From assembly GCF_003244875.1 (NCBI RefSeq), contig NZ_LXXZ01000026.1, forward strand, positions 186,001 to 250,000: 64,000 bases of DNA, read 5' to 3'. Every line of letters begins with the position of its first letter. Position 1 is the stretch's first letter. The DNA is from Stenotrophomonas sepilia (GTDB taxonomy: Bacteria > Pseudomonadota > Gammaproteobacteria > Xanthomonadales > Xanthomonadaceae). The notes beneath the pieces are model-generated. The model was not told where the DNA came from and did no database searches. It was given only the letters and a program-made list of their open reading frames with translations. Of this stretch, positions 1 through 9,064 are shown piece by piece. Both the position numbers and the translations under genes were made by a program.

Positions 1-491
1 AGCTGCGCGCTCTCGGCGGCGCCGAACAGCCCCAGGTCCCAGATCGCTTCGATGCCTGCATGGAAATAGGTGTCGACCGCGGCGGCGTCCTGTACCTGCT
101 TGGCGCTGGCCGAGATTTCCGGCAGGAAGCGCGAATCCGAGGCGCCGGCGACGATCCGCACTGCCTGCAGGCGCAACGTGGCCTGCTGCAGATCAAGGTT
201 GCCGGCGATGGCCCGGTCGACCAGGCCATCCAGCGCTGGGTCGGCCAGCACCTTCCACCACTGCCTGGCATCCACCGCCACGCCCTGGCCCTGCGGCACC
301 TGGGTCCAGGCGGTGGGTGTGCGGTCAGGCAGGTCCGGAGCCGGCACCGACATGCAACCTGCCAGCGCCAGGCTGGTCAGCAGCGTGCCCGGGCGCAGCA
401 CTGCCTGCAGGAAGAGTCCGCGCCCGGTCCTGGGCACTGCCACTGGAGTGATACGCCTGACCACCAGCCCGCCAACGTGTAGAAGGAGCAT
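1..491 (-). CDS. RND-type efflux outer-membrane lipoprotein (NodT/OprM-like), 5' part only
   Basis: The gene runs off the left edge, so only about the first 160 codons are visible. The translation has a short hydrophobic leader ending in a lipobox-like LALAGC, then a mature start with WW and a DPAL-DGLVDRAIAGNLDLQQA stretch, and later a WDLGLFG segment. This is the usual N-terminal pattern of the outer-membrane channel component of tripartite efflux pumps (family knowledge). The channel would be lipid-anchored in the outer membrane and pair with an inner-membrane pump and adaptor, probably encoded beyond the edge. The ATG at 491 gives an unusually long pre-lipobox leader without a clear ribosome site; an internal GTG about 16 codons before the lipobox Cys would give a more normal signal peptide, so the start is uncertain. 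Confidence 0.7.
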   Translation of the reverse strand, partial: MLLLHVGGLVVRRITPVAVPRTGRGLFLQAVLRPGTLLTSLALAGCMSVPAPDLPDRTPTAWTQVPQGQGVAVDARQWWKVLADPALDGLVDRAIAGNLDLQQATLRLQAVRIVAGASDSRFLPEISASAKQVQDAAAVDTYFHAGIEAIWDLGLFGAAESAQ

Positions 492-681
492 GAAGGCTAC
501 CGTGCGATTGTGGAGCGAACATGGAGAAATCGTCCGAAAAAGGTCACAGCACGCGTGTGGTTCAGGCAACGCCGACCCAGACTTTCACTACGCTTTCAAT
601 GCGTTCCCGGCACGGAACACTGGACGACTTCCACGGCGTATTGCACATTGCGGTAATTCCTTGCTTCGATGCTGCACGACC

Positions 682-1172
<491 letters not shown>

Positions 1173-1204
1173 AGATTTCGTTCGACCTGCGTCGAAGGAG
1201 CGCT

Positions 1205-1233
1205 ATTGTGTCGATATTGCTGCACGGCGTCAA
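1205..1233 (-). promoter_or_regulatory. Candidate sigma-70 promoter of tRNA-Gly copy 1
   Basis: On the minus strand TTGACG, a 17-bp spacer and CACAAT lie about 30 bp before the tRNA 5' end. The -35 box is strong, the -10 box moderate. Found by eye. Confidence 0.45.
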
Positions 1234-1286
1234 CAGGAATTTTCGGCCGCATTGTGGGGCGGCGTTCAGGCCCTTGGACCCGGCCC

Positions 1287-2570
1287 TCAGGTCCGCAGGC
1301 CACGCCGGACTTCCCGCAACAGAGCTACGTTCTCGTTGATGCGCCCCTGGATCATGATCAAGGTGTCTTGAGCAATAGCGTTTGAGTACATGCTGTTGGC
1401 GATTTCCGTGAATTGGCTGGCCACGTCGCAAATGCTGCCAATCGCCAGACTGGCGTCCGCGTGCTGCACTTCTGCCTCTTCGGCAAGGCGAAGCAGGTCA
1501 GCACGGGAAATCTCCAGTGCCTCCCCCATGACGTCCATCTGGTGATATCCGTTGGGTCCTTCGCAGAAGGTCACGTCGTAGGCCGGAGCCAAACGCCATT
1601 GCCCATCCGGCGACATGATGTAGGCAAAGTTTTTCGGATGATCGTCCCGGTTGTTGAACGCAACGTTGAAGACCGCACGTTCGAAGGCTACGGCCATTTG
1701 CCGCACGTCATTGGTGCACAACCGGGTCGCGCGCAGGAAGTTGACATAGTCCAGCGACCCCGCCGTCTGGTAGTTGGCGCCCGTGAATGCAGCAAGACTC
1801 TGCATCGGCACACGCAACCCATCGTGGCGATCAAAGCGCTTGCTGGCGAACGCGGCCAGCCCGTTGGGCAGGCTGAAGTACTGCGTGTCCGGGGTCTCGA
1901 TGCCACACCTGCGCAGGCACTCGGCGTAGACCATTTCGATGGCGCACACCTCGGCATGCTCTTCTCTGGCCGGGAACTTGATCAACCAGGCTTCGAAGCC
2001 GGGCGTGACGGCCGTGGTGAACGCGCCCGATCGCGGATCGCGATAGACCAGGGCCTTGGGCCTTGCACCTTGGGGCGAACCACCCACCAGCAGCAAGGTC
2101 TGCAGGAATTCACCACCTTCTCCGTGGAGCACCTGCTGCACTTCCGCGGAAAGCTGCTCGAGCGGTATATGGACCTTCGGCGCCTCACCTTCGGGCGCCA
2201 CGGGCTCAAACGTCATGGCCCCCATCGCGTTGCCACCGATATAGGCCAGCCGCTGGAGCGGGCCAATGCGTGCTGCGTTGATTCCGCGGCGCCTGAACAT
2301 GCGGTCCATCAGCAGCATGCCCCAGCCGTCTGGCAACGCGTCATACACAGGCCCGGGCAGTTGCAGCTGATGGTCCGGAAAATCCCGCCGCAACGGAGGG
2401 CCGGCCAGCGGCAGCTTGTACGAAGACAGTTCCAGTCCCCTTCGCCGGGCCTCGTTGCTGTACTCGAACGCGATCAGCGGACGACCGGTCAGGGCGATGC
2501 TGGAGATCAGCGTTCCCCAGTGCCATCGCTCTCCCCACCCTTCGTAGAAGACCTTCACCTGTTCAGGCAT
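1287..2570 (-). CDS. hipA: HipA-family serine/threonine kinase toxin
   Basis: 427 aa, close to the ~440 aa of the family. HipA toxins are cytoplasmic Ser/Thr kinases; the E. coli type phosphorylates glutamyl-tRNA synthetase and drives growth arrest (family knowledge; the target here is unknown). Visible landmarks in order: an N-terminal subdomain, the Ser-containing loop GGSPQGARPK that carries the autophosphorylation site in homologues, WLIKFP with the ATP-site Lys, FDRHD, the catalytic loop NNRDDHPKNFA, and the metal-binding APAYD. All key residues look intact, so the enzyme should be active. The ATG at 2570 overlaps the antitoxin stop by 8 bp, implying translational coupling. Upstream in-frame GTG codons lie inside the antitoxin gene and were not used. 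Confidence 0.9.
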   Translation of the reverse strand: MPEQVKVFYEGWGERWHWGTLISSIALTGRPLIAFEYSNEARRRGLELSSYKLPLAGPPLRRDFPDHQLQLPGPVYDALPDGWGMLLMDRMFRRRGINAARIGPLQRLAYIGGNAMGAMTFEPVAPEGEAPKVHIPLEQLSAEVQQVLHGEGGEFLQTLLLVGGSPQGARPKALVYRDPRSGAFTTAVTPGFEAWLIKFPAREEHAEVCAIEMVYAECLRRCGIETPDTQYFSLPNGLAAFASKRFDRHDGLRVPMQSLAAFTGANYQTAGSLDYVNFLRATRLCTNDVRQMAVAFERAVFNVAFNNRDDHPKNFAYIMSPDGQWRLAPAYDVTFCEGPNGYHQMDVMGEALEISRADLLRLAEEAEVQHADASLAIGSICDVASQFTEIANSMYSNAIAQDTLIMIQGRINENVALLREVRRGLRT

Positions 2571-2889
2571 TACGGGGCTTCCTCTTCGTCCGGAGGCGGT
2601 TCGCAGCCTCTTCGTAGCGCCGAATGTCTTCGATGCTGTCCAACTTTGGCTGGAACAGGCCTTCGAGCTCGTTGATCCGACCAAGGACCATCGCCACGCG
2701 GACCACCACCTCGAAGCCAACATTGCGCCCGGCCTCCAGGTTGGACACGGTGTTGGTACCAATGCCGGCACGCCCGGCCAGATCCGACTGTGTCATGCCC
2801 AACGCCATGCGTTCTGTACGCAAGCGCCCGCAGAGTCGCTTGACGACCTCGCTGGGCTTGCTCAAGCTTAAATCCAACATAGCGTGCAT
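2563..2889 (-). CDS. hipB: HipB-type Xre helix-turn-helix antitoxin
   Basis: 108 aa from the ATG at 2889, which has an AGGGG ribosome site just upstream. Residues ~15-75 form an Xre/Cro HTH with the typical ERMALGMTQSDLAGRAGIGTN helix pair and LEAGRN. HipB-type antitoxins bind HipA, block it, and repress the shared operon (family knowledge). The longer open frame up to 2991 is excluded because the promoter at 2921-2949 lies within it. The C-terminal tail is basic (RTKRKPR). Gene order antitoxin-then-toxin with an 8-bp overlap is the usual one. Confidence 0.85.
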   Translation of the reverse strand: MHAMLDLSLSKPSEVVKRLCGRLRTERMALGMTQSDLAGRAGIGTNTVSNLEAGRNVGFEVVVRVAMVLGRINELEGLFQPKLDSIEDIRRYEEAANRLRTKRKPRNA

Positions 2890-2920
2890 GATCCCCTGTC
2901 TATGCCATTTAGCACCCAAA

Positions 2921-2949
2921 ATTATAGAATTAACCCCAACTCCATTCAA
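2921..2949 (-). promoter_or_regulatory. Promoter of hipBA in an AT-rich operator-like region
   Basis: On the minus strand TTGAAT, a 17-bp spacer and a consensus TATAAT predict a start about 25 nt before the hipB ATG. The 140-bp gap is strikingly AT-rich against its surroundings and holds several GAATT-containing palindromes, including the perfect CAGAATTCTG at 3003-3012. These are plausible HipB operator sites, not demonstrated. Confidence 0.75.
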
Positions 2950-3035
2950 TTGATTTAACTCCCGAATTTTGTGTCTTATTTGCGCATTCAACTATATAAA
3001 TACAGAATTCTGGAATTACACTTGCAAAGCGCGCG

Positions 3036-4142
3036 TCACGTGCGCAGGCCACGGCGGTGGAAGTAGACCTGCTCGGCAATGCGCCGCGTGGCCGCCGTGT
3101 GCAGCAGCGCGTTGAGCGGCCAGTCGGCCTGCAGATGATCCATTGCCCAGCGCAGCAGGCGCTTGCCATGGAACGCCGGCGCCACCTGCCGCGCCACCCG
3201 TTCCGCTTCCGGCCCCTGCCCACGCAGATGGCGGGCCATCGCCTCGCCGACCGCCCAGCCGTGCCGCCACGAGGAGTGGATGCCCCCTGCGGAGAGCGGC
3301 GAGACGATGCCCGCCGCGTCGCCGGTCAGGATCACGCGTTGGCCGGTGATCGGCCCATCCGGTCGGCCGCAGGGCACCAGGCCAGCGCGGGTGGCCGAGG
3401 GACGCGCAGATGGCGGGATGCCGACCACATCGCGCACATGCTCAAGGAAACCATCAATATCCAGCGGCCGCGCCTGTCGCGGATCATGACGCAGGGCCAG
3501 CCCGACCTGCAGGCCGGTCGGATTCTGCGCGACCCAGCCGATGTAGCCCGGTGCAAAGCGCTTGCTGAGGAAGCAATGCAACGCGTCGCCCTCTGTCACC
3601 TGCAGGCCGGCGAACTCACGCTCGACGCCGTAGAGGTTGTCACGCACCTGGCCAAGCCCGGTGCGCTGGGCAACGCGTGAGCGTGCGCCATCTGCGCCGA
3701 CCAGATAGGCGCAGCGCCCTGTCCCTTCGACCTGCCAGCCGTCACCACAGCGGCGAGCGTCGGTGAAGGACTGCTGCAGGCGCAGGTCGACACCGTTCGC
3801 GCGCAGTTCGCTGGCCAGCCAGCGCATCACGTTCGGCGTATCGGTGGTGAGGAAGTAATAGCCCGGTGCGGCCAGCAATACGCTGCGCAGGTTCGGCGCA
3901 TAGAGGCGCACGTTGGCGACCCGCTGCACCAGATGTTCGGGCATGCGCCCCAGCCAGGTCTGCTCCATCGCTTCCTTCACCACGATGCCGGTGGTGTGCA
4001 GGCGCTCGCCGGGGTCGGTCTTGCGTTCCAGCACGCAGACGCGCAAGCCGTATTGAGCAGCAGCCAACGCGCAGGCGGCACCGGCGAAGCTGGCGCCGAC
4101 GATGACCACATCGTGGTCGTAGGCGGAGGGAGTTTGGGGCAT
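3036..4142 (-). CDS. FAD-dependent oxidoreductase (geranylgeranyl reductase-like family)
   Basis: 368 aa flavoprotein. A Rossmann dinucleotide-binding fold at residues ~9-35 carries a GASFAG variant of GxGxxG, followed by LER as the ribose-binding acid. A second FAD motif, LTGDAAGIVSPLSAGG, lies at ~275-295. This layout matches the group of FAD-dependent hydroxylases and geranylgeranyl reductases in which substrate cannot be inferred from sequence. It stands alone: hipBA promoter DNA follows and a tRNA-Gly precedes. ATG 4142 was chosen because residues before it are low-complexity and lack homology features; it has only a weak ribosome site. Confidence 0.75.
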   Translation of the reverse strand: MPQTPSAYDHDVVIVGASFAGAACALAAAQYGLRVCVLERKTDPGERLHTTGIVVKEAMEQTWLGRMPEHLVQRVANVRLYAPNLRSVLLAAPGYYFLTTDTPNVMRWLASELRANGVDLRLQQSFTDARRCGDGWQVEGTGRCAYLVGADGARSRVAQRTGLGQVRDNLYGVEREFAGLQVTEGDALHCFLSKRFAPGYIGWVAQNPTGLQVGLALRHDPRQARPLDIDGFLEHVRDVVGIPPSARPSATRAGLVPCGRPDGPITGQRVILTGDAAGIVSPLSAGGIHSSWRHGWAVGEAMARHLRGQGPEAERVARQVAPAFHGKRLLRWAMDHLQADWPLNALLHTAATRRIAEQVYFHRRGLRT

Positions 4143-4333
4143 GGCTGCATCGCCGTGGAGAATCGGAGATGCAGGTTCGCCAGCGCGGATGGTAGGGCGA
4201 TGGGGTGTGGGTGAAGTCGGGATGAAGCGGTGGATTGTTGGCGAGGGATGGCGGATTTCAGACATCACCGGCATGCGTTCGCGTGCATCGGCGCAGGACG
4301 AAGACTGATTGCCGGCGGGACGACCGCAGAACG

Positions 4334-4362
4334 AAAAACGCCCCCTTCCGGGAGCGTTTTTC
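4334..4362 (-). terminator. Intrinsic terminator of tRNA-Gly copy 2
   Basis: On the minus strand the hairpin CGCTCCC/GGGGGCG is followed by TTTTT. One mismatch distinguishes it from the hairpin after copy 1, so tRNA and terminator were duplicated as one unit. Confidence 0.85.
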
Positions 4363-4369
4363 TTGAATC

Positions 4370-4445
<76 letters not shown>

Positions 4446-4457
4446 TTGGGAGGCGAA

Positions 4458-4485
4458 ATTCTACCTGTTCTGGGAATGGCGTCAA
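4458..4485 (-). promoter_or_regulatory. Promoter of tRNA-Gly copy 2
   Basis: On the minus strand TTGACG, a 16-bp spacer and TAGAAT end about 12 bp before the tRNA 5' end, the normal position for a stable-RNA promoter. Confidence 0.65.
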
Positions 4486-4524
4486 GCGGTTTTTTCGAGG
4501 CCTGCGAGGCGCCTTGCACCGCGT

Positions 4525-4625
4525 ATCCACGCATGGCGTGGATCTACTACAGCATCCCCGCAAACCGATAGATTCGCATCCTTCGTGGATGCAGCATTTC
4601 CAGTAGATCCACGCCATGCGTGGAT
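4525..4625. repeat. SMAG (REP-like) pair in inverted orientation
   Basis: Two copies of the same palindrome (GTAG + ATCCACGCcATGCGTGGAT type) lie at 4525-4547 (reverse) and 4603-4625 (forward), separated by ~55 bp. GTAG-headed hairpins of this kind are the SMAG repeats of S. maltophilia, proposed to be mobilised by REP-associated tyrosine transposases (family knowledge). Confidence 0.85.
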
Positions 4626-4637
4626 GGGCGCATCAAT

Positions 4638-4676
4638 GGGGTCAGAGCCCTTTCCTTCGGAAAGGGATACGACCCC
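4638..4676. repeat. GGGGTC...GACCCC hairpin after pgsA
   Basis: 39-bp imperfect palindrome: GGGGTC and GACCCC ends enclosing a CCCTTTCC/GGAAAGGG stem with a TTC loop. It ends 4 bp beyond the pgsA stop codon and could act as an end-of-operon hairpin, although no T run follows. The sequence type differs from the SMAG repeats next to it. Confidence 0.7.
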
Positions 4677-4680
4677 GGGC

Positions 4681-5307
4681 TCAGTTGCCCAGCTTCTTCT
4701 GCCGTGCACGCTCGCGCGCGGCACGCTCGTCATCGCGCAGGCTCGGCCAGGCCGCGTGCAGGTACTGCAGGCCCGACCACAGGGTCAGCACGGCGGCAAT
4801 CGCCAGGGTCCAGTCGCCGATGTGGAACACCGGCCAGCCCATCCAGATGTCTTCCACCGGCACGTTCGGTGCCACCGAATACAGCAGGCACAGCAGCGCG
4901 ACCATCTGCGCGGTGGTCTTGATCTTGCCGATCATCGCCACGCGCACCTTGGCGCGCTGGCCCAGCTCGGCCATCCATTCGCGCAGCGCCGATACCGCGA
5001 TCTCGCGGCCGACGATCACCGCCGCCCAGAATGCCATCCACGGCGTCGGATGGCCCTGCACGATCAGGAACAGCGCTACTGCCACCATCAGCTTGTCCGC
5101 AACCGGGTCGAGGAACGCGCCGAAGGCCGACTCCAGCTGGTAACGGCGTGCGATCCAGCCGTCGAGCCAGTCGGTGATCGCGGCCAGGCCGAAGATCGCC
5201 GCCGAAGCGAAGTTGGTCCAGGTGTAGGGCAGGTAGAACACCAGCACCAGCACCGGGATCATCACGATCCGCAACAACGTCAGCCAGGTGGGCAGGGTCA
5301 ACTTCAT
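4681..5307 (-). CDS. pgsA: CDP-diacylglycerol--glycerol-3-phosphate 3-phosphatidyltransferase
   Basis: 208 aa inner-membrane enzyme that makes phosphatidylglycerol phosphate, the committed step to phosphatidylglycerol and cardiolipin. The CDP-alcohol phosphotransferase signature is complete at residues ~45-70: DWLDGWIARR then GAFLDPVADK, giving the D-x2-DG-x2-AR-x8-G-x3-D-x3-D pattern. Several hydrophobic helices follow. It is the last gene of the long minus-strand run, 18 bp after uvrC. The uvrC-pgsA pairing is common in Proteobacteria. Confidence 0.95.
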   Translation of the reverse strand: MKLTLPTWLTLLRIVMIPVLVLVFYLPYTWTNFASAAIFGLAAITDWLDGWIARRYQLESAFGAFLDPVADKLMVAVALFLIVQGHPTPWMAFWAAVIVGREIAVSALREWMAELGQRAKVRVAMIGKIKTTAQMVALLCLLYSVAPNVPVEDIWMGWPVFHIGDWTLAIAAVLTLWSGLQYLHAAWPSLRDDERAARERARQKKLGN

Positions 5308-5325
5308 GCTTGCGTGCTTCTCTCT

Positions 5326-7170
5326 CTACTCGGCCGCATCGGGCGTGGCCAACCCGTGCAGGTTAGCGTAGATACGTGCCGCGAGGGCGTCATTGATGCC
5401 TTCCACCTTGGCGATTTCCGCTTCACCAGCGGCTTTCAGGCCCACCAGGCCGCCGAAATGCTTGAGCAGGCTGGCGCGGCGGCGCGGCCCGATGCCGGGG
5501 ATATCCTCCAGCTTGCTGGTCATCCGTGCCTTCTGGCGGCGCCCACGGTGGCCGGTGATGGCGAAGCGATGCGCCTCGTCGCGCACCTGCTGGATGAACT
5601 GCAGCGCCGGGTTGGCCGCGCCCGGGCGCAGCTCGCGGCCATCGGGCATCACCAGCGCTTCGTGGCCGGCGCGGCGCTCCACGCCCTTGGCCACGCCCAC
5701 CAGCAGCACGCCTTCCACGCCCAGGTCGGCCAGTGCGGCCTGCGCCTGCGCCAGCTGGCCGGCGCCACCGTCGATCAGCAGCACGTCCGGCAGCACGCCC
5801 TGCTCTTCCACCGCGCGGCGGAAGCGGCGGTCGATGGCCTGGCGCATCGCGGCGTAGTCGTCGCCCGGCTCGATGCCGCTGATGTTGAAGCGGCGGTACT
5901 GCGCACGCACCGGGCCGGCCGCATCGAACACCACGCACGAGGCCACGGTAGCCTCGCCCAAGGTGTGGCTGATATCGAAACACTCGACCCGCTTGACCGG
6001 CTCGGCCAAGCCCAGCATCTCGCGCAGTGCGTCGCTGCGTGCGTGCTGTGCGTTGCGGCTGTTGAGCTCGGTGGCCAGGGTCAGCTGCGCGTTGCGGCTG
6101 GCCAGCTCCACATAGCCGGCGCGTTCACCGCGCACGTTCCACTTCAGCTGCACCTTGCGCTCGGCCGAGGCCGAGAGCGCGGCGACCAGCAGGTCGGCGT
6201 CGGGAATTTCGCGGTCCAGCAGGATCTCGCGCGGCGGCTCGAACTCGATGTAGTACTGCGAGACGAACGCGGCCAGCACTTCCTCCGGACTCTCCTCGCC
6301 GTTGGTGCGCGGGAAGAATGGGCGGGTGCCGAGGTTGCGGCCATCGCGGAAGGCCAGCAGCAGCACGCAGGCCTGCGAACCCTGCATGGCCACCGCCAGC
6401 ACGTCCAGGTCGGCGGCGCGGCCGTCCACGTACTGGCGGGTCTGCATGCTGCGCAGCGAGGAGATCAGGTCGCGCAGGCGCGCGGCCTGCTCGAACTCCA
6501 GCGCCTCGCTGGCGGCCTGCATCTGCTCGCCCAGCTCGCGGGTCAGTTCGTCGCTCTTGCCTTCCAGGAACAGCGCAGCGCGGCGCACCGACTCGGCGTA
6601 GTCCGGCGCCGGCACCAGCTCCACGCAGGGCGCGCTGCAGCGGCCGATCTGGTATTGCAGGCACGGCCGCGAGCGGTTGCGGAACACGCTGTCCTCGCAA
6701 CTGCGCAGCTTGAACAGCTTGTGCATCAGGTTCAGCGTTTCGCGCACTGCGGTCACGCCCGGATACGGCCCGAAATAGCGGCCGGGAATGGCGCGCGGGC
6801 CACGATGCAGGGCGATGCGCGGCCAGTCCTCGCGGGTCAGCAGCACATGCGGGTAGGTCTTGTCGTCGCGCAGCGAGACGTTGTAGCGCGGCGACAGCGA
6901 CTTGATCAGCTGATTCTCCAGCAGCAACGCCTCGGCTTCCGAGCGCGTCACGGTCACGTCCATGCGCGTGATCTGCGAGATCATCGACATGATCCGCGCG
7001 TTCTTCGGGCTGCCGTTGAAATAGCTGCCGACGCGGTTGCGCAGCGCGCGCGCCTTGCCCACGTACAGCAGGGTGTCGTCGGCCGCGTACATGCGGTACA
7101 CGCCGGGGGCAGTGCTGAGCTGGGCCGCGAAAGCCTTGCCGTCGAAGGCCGGGGCGGGAACGTCGGTCAT
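5326..7170 (-). CDS. uvrC: Excinuclease ABC subunit C
   Basis: 614 aa, normal length. UvrC makes both incisions in nucleotide excision repair with UvrB. Domains in order: GIY-YIG nuclease at residues ~15-90 (GVY...LYVGKA), Cys-rich segment (~150-180), UVR motif binding UvrB (~205-240, with EQAARLRD), the RNase H-like 3' nuclease core (~380-540, with CFDISHT and LIDGGAGQ supplying acidic residues) and C-terminal helix-hairpin-helix motifs (IPGIGPRRR). ATG 7170 overlaps the upstream NHL gene's stop by 4 bp. Its partner gene uvrB lies about 15 kb away in this window. Confidence 0.97.
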   Translation of the reverse strand: MTDVPAPAFDGKAFAAQLSTAPGVYRMYAADDTLLYVGKARALRNRVGSYFNGSPKNARIMSMISQITRMDVTVTRSEAEALLLENQLIKSLSPRYNVSLRDDKTYPHVLLTREDWPRIALHRGPRAIPGRYFGPYPGVTAVRETLNLMHKLFKLRSCEDSVFRNRSRPCLQYQIGRCSAPCVELVPAPDYAESVRRAALFLEGKSDELTRELGEQMQAASEALEFEQAARLRDLISSLRSMQTRQYVDGRAADLDVLAVAMQGSQACVLLLAFRDGRNLGTRPFFPRTNGEESPEEVLAAFVSQYYIEFEPPREILLDREIPDADLLVAALSASAERKVQLKWNVRGERAGYVELASRNAQLTLATELNSRNAQHARSDALREMLGLAEPVKRVECFDISHTLGEATVASCVVFDAAGPVRAQYRRFNISGIEPGDDYAAMRQAIDRRFRRAVEEQGVLPDVLLIDGGAGQLAQAQAALADLGVEGVLLVGVAKGVERRAGHEALVMPDGRELRPGAANPALQFIQQVRDEAHRFAITGHRGRRQKARMTSKLEDIPGIGPRRRASLLKHFGGLVGLKAAGEAEIAKVEGINDALAARIYANLHGLATPDAAE

Positions 7171-8579
7171 TCGCTGATCGGGACTTCGCTGAGCACGCCG
7201 CTGTCGGGGTCGAATCGCAGCACGGCATGGGCGTCGGTCTCGGCGATCCACACCGCACCTGCGCCCACGGCCAGGCCAGCCGGGCCGTGCAGGCGGCGCG
7301 GCAGCGGCTGGGTGGTCAGTTCACCGCCGCCCAGGCGCAGCGTGCGCAGGCGACCGTTGCCGGTGTCGGCGATCCACAGCAGCGGGGCGTCCGCGCCCAG
7401 TGCGATCGCCTGCGGGAACTGCAGGCTGGCCTGCGCGCGCGGGCCGTCTTCACTGCCGAAGCGCCACGGCCCCTGCCCGACCAGTGTCTGCACCAGGTCA
7501 CCACGCAGTTGCAGTGCACGGATCGAGGATCCCAACGCATCGGCGACGTACAGCACCTGCTGCACCACGGCCAGCGCGGTCGGTTGCGCGAAGGCAGCCA
7601 GATGGCCACTGCCATCACGCTCGTCGATGGAACCACTGCCGGCGCGCCATTGCAGGCTGCGCTGACCCAGGTGATAGCTCCAGATGCGGTTGTCGCCGGC
7701 CATCGCGATGTGCAGCTGATTGTCGGCGATGGCCAGGCCAACCGGATGGTCCAGCGAGACCTGCCGCGCCTGCGCGACCGGGCCTTCCACCGGCGCACCG
7801 GGTCGCCCGTTGCCGCACAACGTGTCGACGATGCCGGTCAGCAGGTTGATACGGCGCACCGCGTGGTTGCCGGTGTCGGCGACGTACAGCGAATCGCGCT
7901 CCAGCACCAACGCCTGCGGGCGGTGGAATGCCGCTTCGGCGAGGTTGCCGTCCATGAAATCGGCGGTGCCGAGGCCAAACTGGCGCAGGATGCGGCCGCC
8001 ATGGCTGCATTCGAGAATGCGGTGATGGCCGCTGTCGGCGATGTACAGGCGTTCGGTGCTGACCGCCAGGCCCTGCGGGAAGCGCAGGGCCTGGCGCGGT
8101 TCCGGATGCAGTTCGCTGCCGCCACGCGGCGGCGCCGAAGGTGCACCCTGGCACAGCGCGTTCAAGGCGCGCTCCAGTTCACCGGGCGCGCCCTGCCCGA
8201 CCAGCCGTTGCTGTTCGCGGCCCTGCGCGTCCAGCAGCACCATCGTCGGCCAGGCGGTAACGCCGAAGCGGCGCCAGCCATCCCAGTCGGCATCGAGCAG
8301 CACGGGCATGCTCAGGCCCTGACGGCGCAGCAGCTTCAGTGCGGCCGTGGCATCGCGTTCGAAATCAAAACGCGGCACCTGCAGCACCAGCGGCTGCAGC
8401 TTGCCCGGGTGGCGCGACATCCATTGACCGAACTCGGCCAGGCGTTGCGCACTCCAGGCGGAGGCCGCATTGACGAACAGCAGCGCGACCGGCCGGCCGC
8501 GCAGTTCGGTCAGGGTGCAGGGGGTGGCATTGAGCCAGGTGGCGAATTCGGGCAGGTCCGGGACGGGCTGGACGTTCAT
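7167..8579 (-). CDS. NHL-repeat protein with degenerate N-terminal thioredoxin-like domain
   Basis: 470 aa, no signal peptide. Residues ~1-145 resemble a thioredoxin fold (TAWPTMVLLDAQG near the cis-Pro region), but where related NHLRC2-type proteins carry a Cys pair this one has ASAWSAQ, so no redox-active CxxC remains. Residues ~165-470 contain repeated NHL/beta-propeller units, seen as LYIADSGHHRI, LYVADTGNHAV, LYVADALG and LWIADTGNGRL. The architecture matches NHLRC2-like proteins. The biochemical role is unknown; loss of the Cys pair points to binding rather than thiol chemistry. It overlaps its neighbours by 4 bp on both sides within the kdsB-uvrC run. Confidence 0.8.
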   Translation of the reverse strand: MNVQPVPDLPEFATWLNATPCTLTELRGRPVALLFVNAASAWSAQRLAEFGQWMSRHPGKLQPLVLQVPRFDFERDATAALKLLRRQGLSMPVLLDADWDGWRRFGVTAWPTMVLLDAQGREQQRLVGQGAPGELERALNALCQGAPSAPPRGGSELHPEPRQALRFPQGLAVSTERLYIADSGHHRILECSHGGRILRQFGLGTADFMDGNLAEAAFHRPQALVLERDSLYVADTGNHAVRRINLLTGIVDTLCGNGRPGAPVEGPVAQARQVSLDHPVGLAIADNQLHIAMAGDNRIWSYHLGQRSLQWRAGSGSIDERDGSGHLAAFAQPTALAVVQQVLYVADALGSSIRALQLRGDLVQTLVGQGPWRFGSEDGPRAQASLQFPQAIALGADAPLLWIADTGNGRLRTLRLGGGELTTQPLPRRLHGPAGLAVGAGAVWIAETDAHAVLRFDPDSGVLSEVPISE

Positions 8580-9064
8580 GACCTGATTATGCCGGAGTCG
8601 GCGCCATGCAACAGTCGTGCCACCGCACGTTTTGCAGCATCGTCGACCAGCGACCAGACCTGTTCGAAATGATCGCTGCCGCCGGTGTAGGGGTCAGGGA
8701 TGGCTACCCGCCCCTGCCCGCCGGACCAGGGCAGGTACAACGCCAGCCGTTCACGCTGGGTCGCCGACGCCAGGCGCCCGGCATCACGCAGGTTGGTCTC
8801 GTCGGCACACAGGATCCAGTCGAAACGGTCGAAATCCACCGCCTGCAGCTGACGTGCGCGCAGGCCGCCAATGTCCACGCCGTGTCCGGCCGCGCAGGCG
8901 ATCGCGCGGCGGTCCGGCGGCTCGCCCACGTGCCAGTCGCCCGTACCGGCCGAATCGACCTGCACCCGCCCGGCCAGCGGCGAGGCATCCAGGCGTGCGC
9001 GCAGCGCCCCTTCGGCCATCGGCGAACGGCAGATGTTGCCGAGGCAGACGACCAGCAGCCTCAT
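8576..9064 (-). CDS. Low-molecular-weight protein-tyrosine phosphatase
   Basis: 162 aa, normal for the family. The P-loop signature CLGNICRS is at residues 7-14 (nucleophile Cys7, Arg13), and the general-acid motif DPY is near the C terminus (IPDPYTGG). These cytoplasmic phosphatases often act on bacterial tyrosine kinases of polysaccharide export (family knowledge), but no such kinase is visible here. Four-base ATGA overlaps with kdsB upstream and the NHL gene downstream indicate translational coupling in the operon. Confidence 0.93.
   Translation of the reverse strand: MRLLVVCLGNICRSPMAEGALRARLDASPLAGRVQVDSAGTGDWHVGEPPDRRAIACAAGHGVDIGGLRARQLQAVDFDRFDWILCADETNLRDAGRLASATQRERLALYLPWSGGQGRVAIPDPYTGGSDHFEQVWSLVDDAAKRAVARLLHGADSGIIRS

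Noticed and set aside
2571-2771. Longer HipA N terminus starting at a GTG at 2771
   Set aside because: It would overlap almost two-thirds of the antitoxin gene and has no conserved HipA sequence; ATG 2570 fits the family start.
2890-2991. Longer antitoxin start at 2991
   Set aside because: The consensus promoter lies within this stretch and the residues are not part of the HTH fold.
4585-7665. 1026-codon open frame on the + strand
   Set aside because: It lies antisense to pgsA and uvrC, both with complete family motifs. Its His/Gln/Arg-rich translation is what GC-rich antisense frames give.
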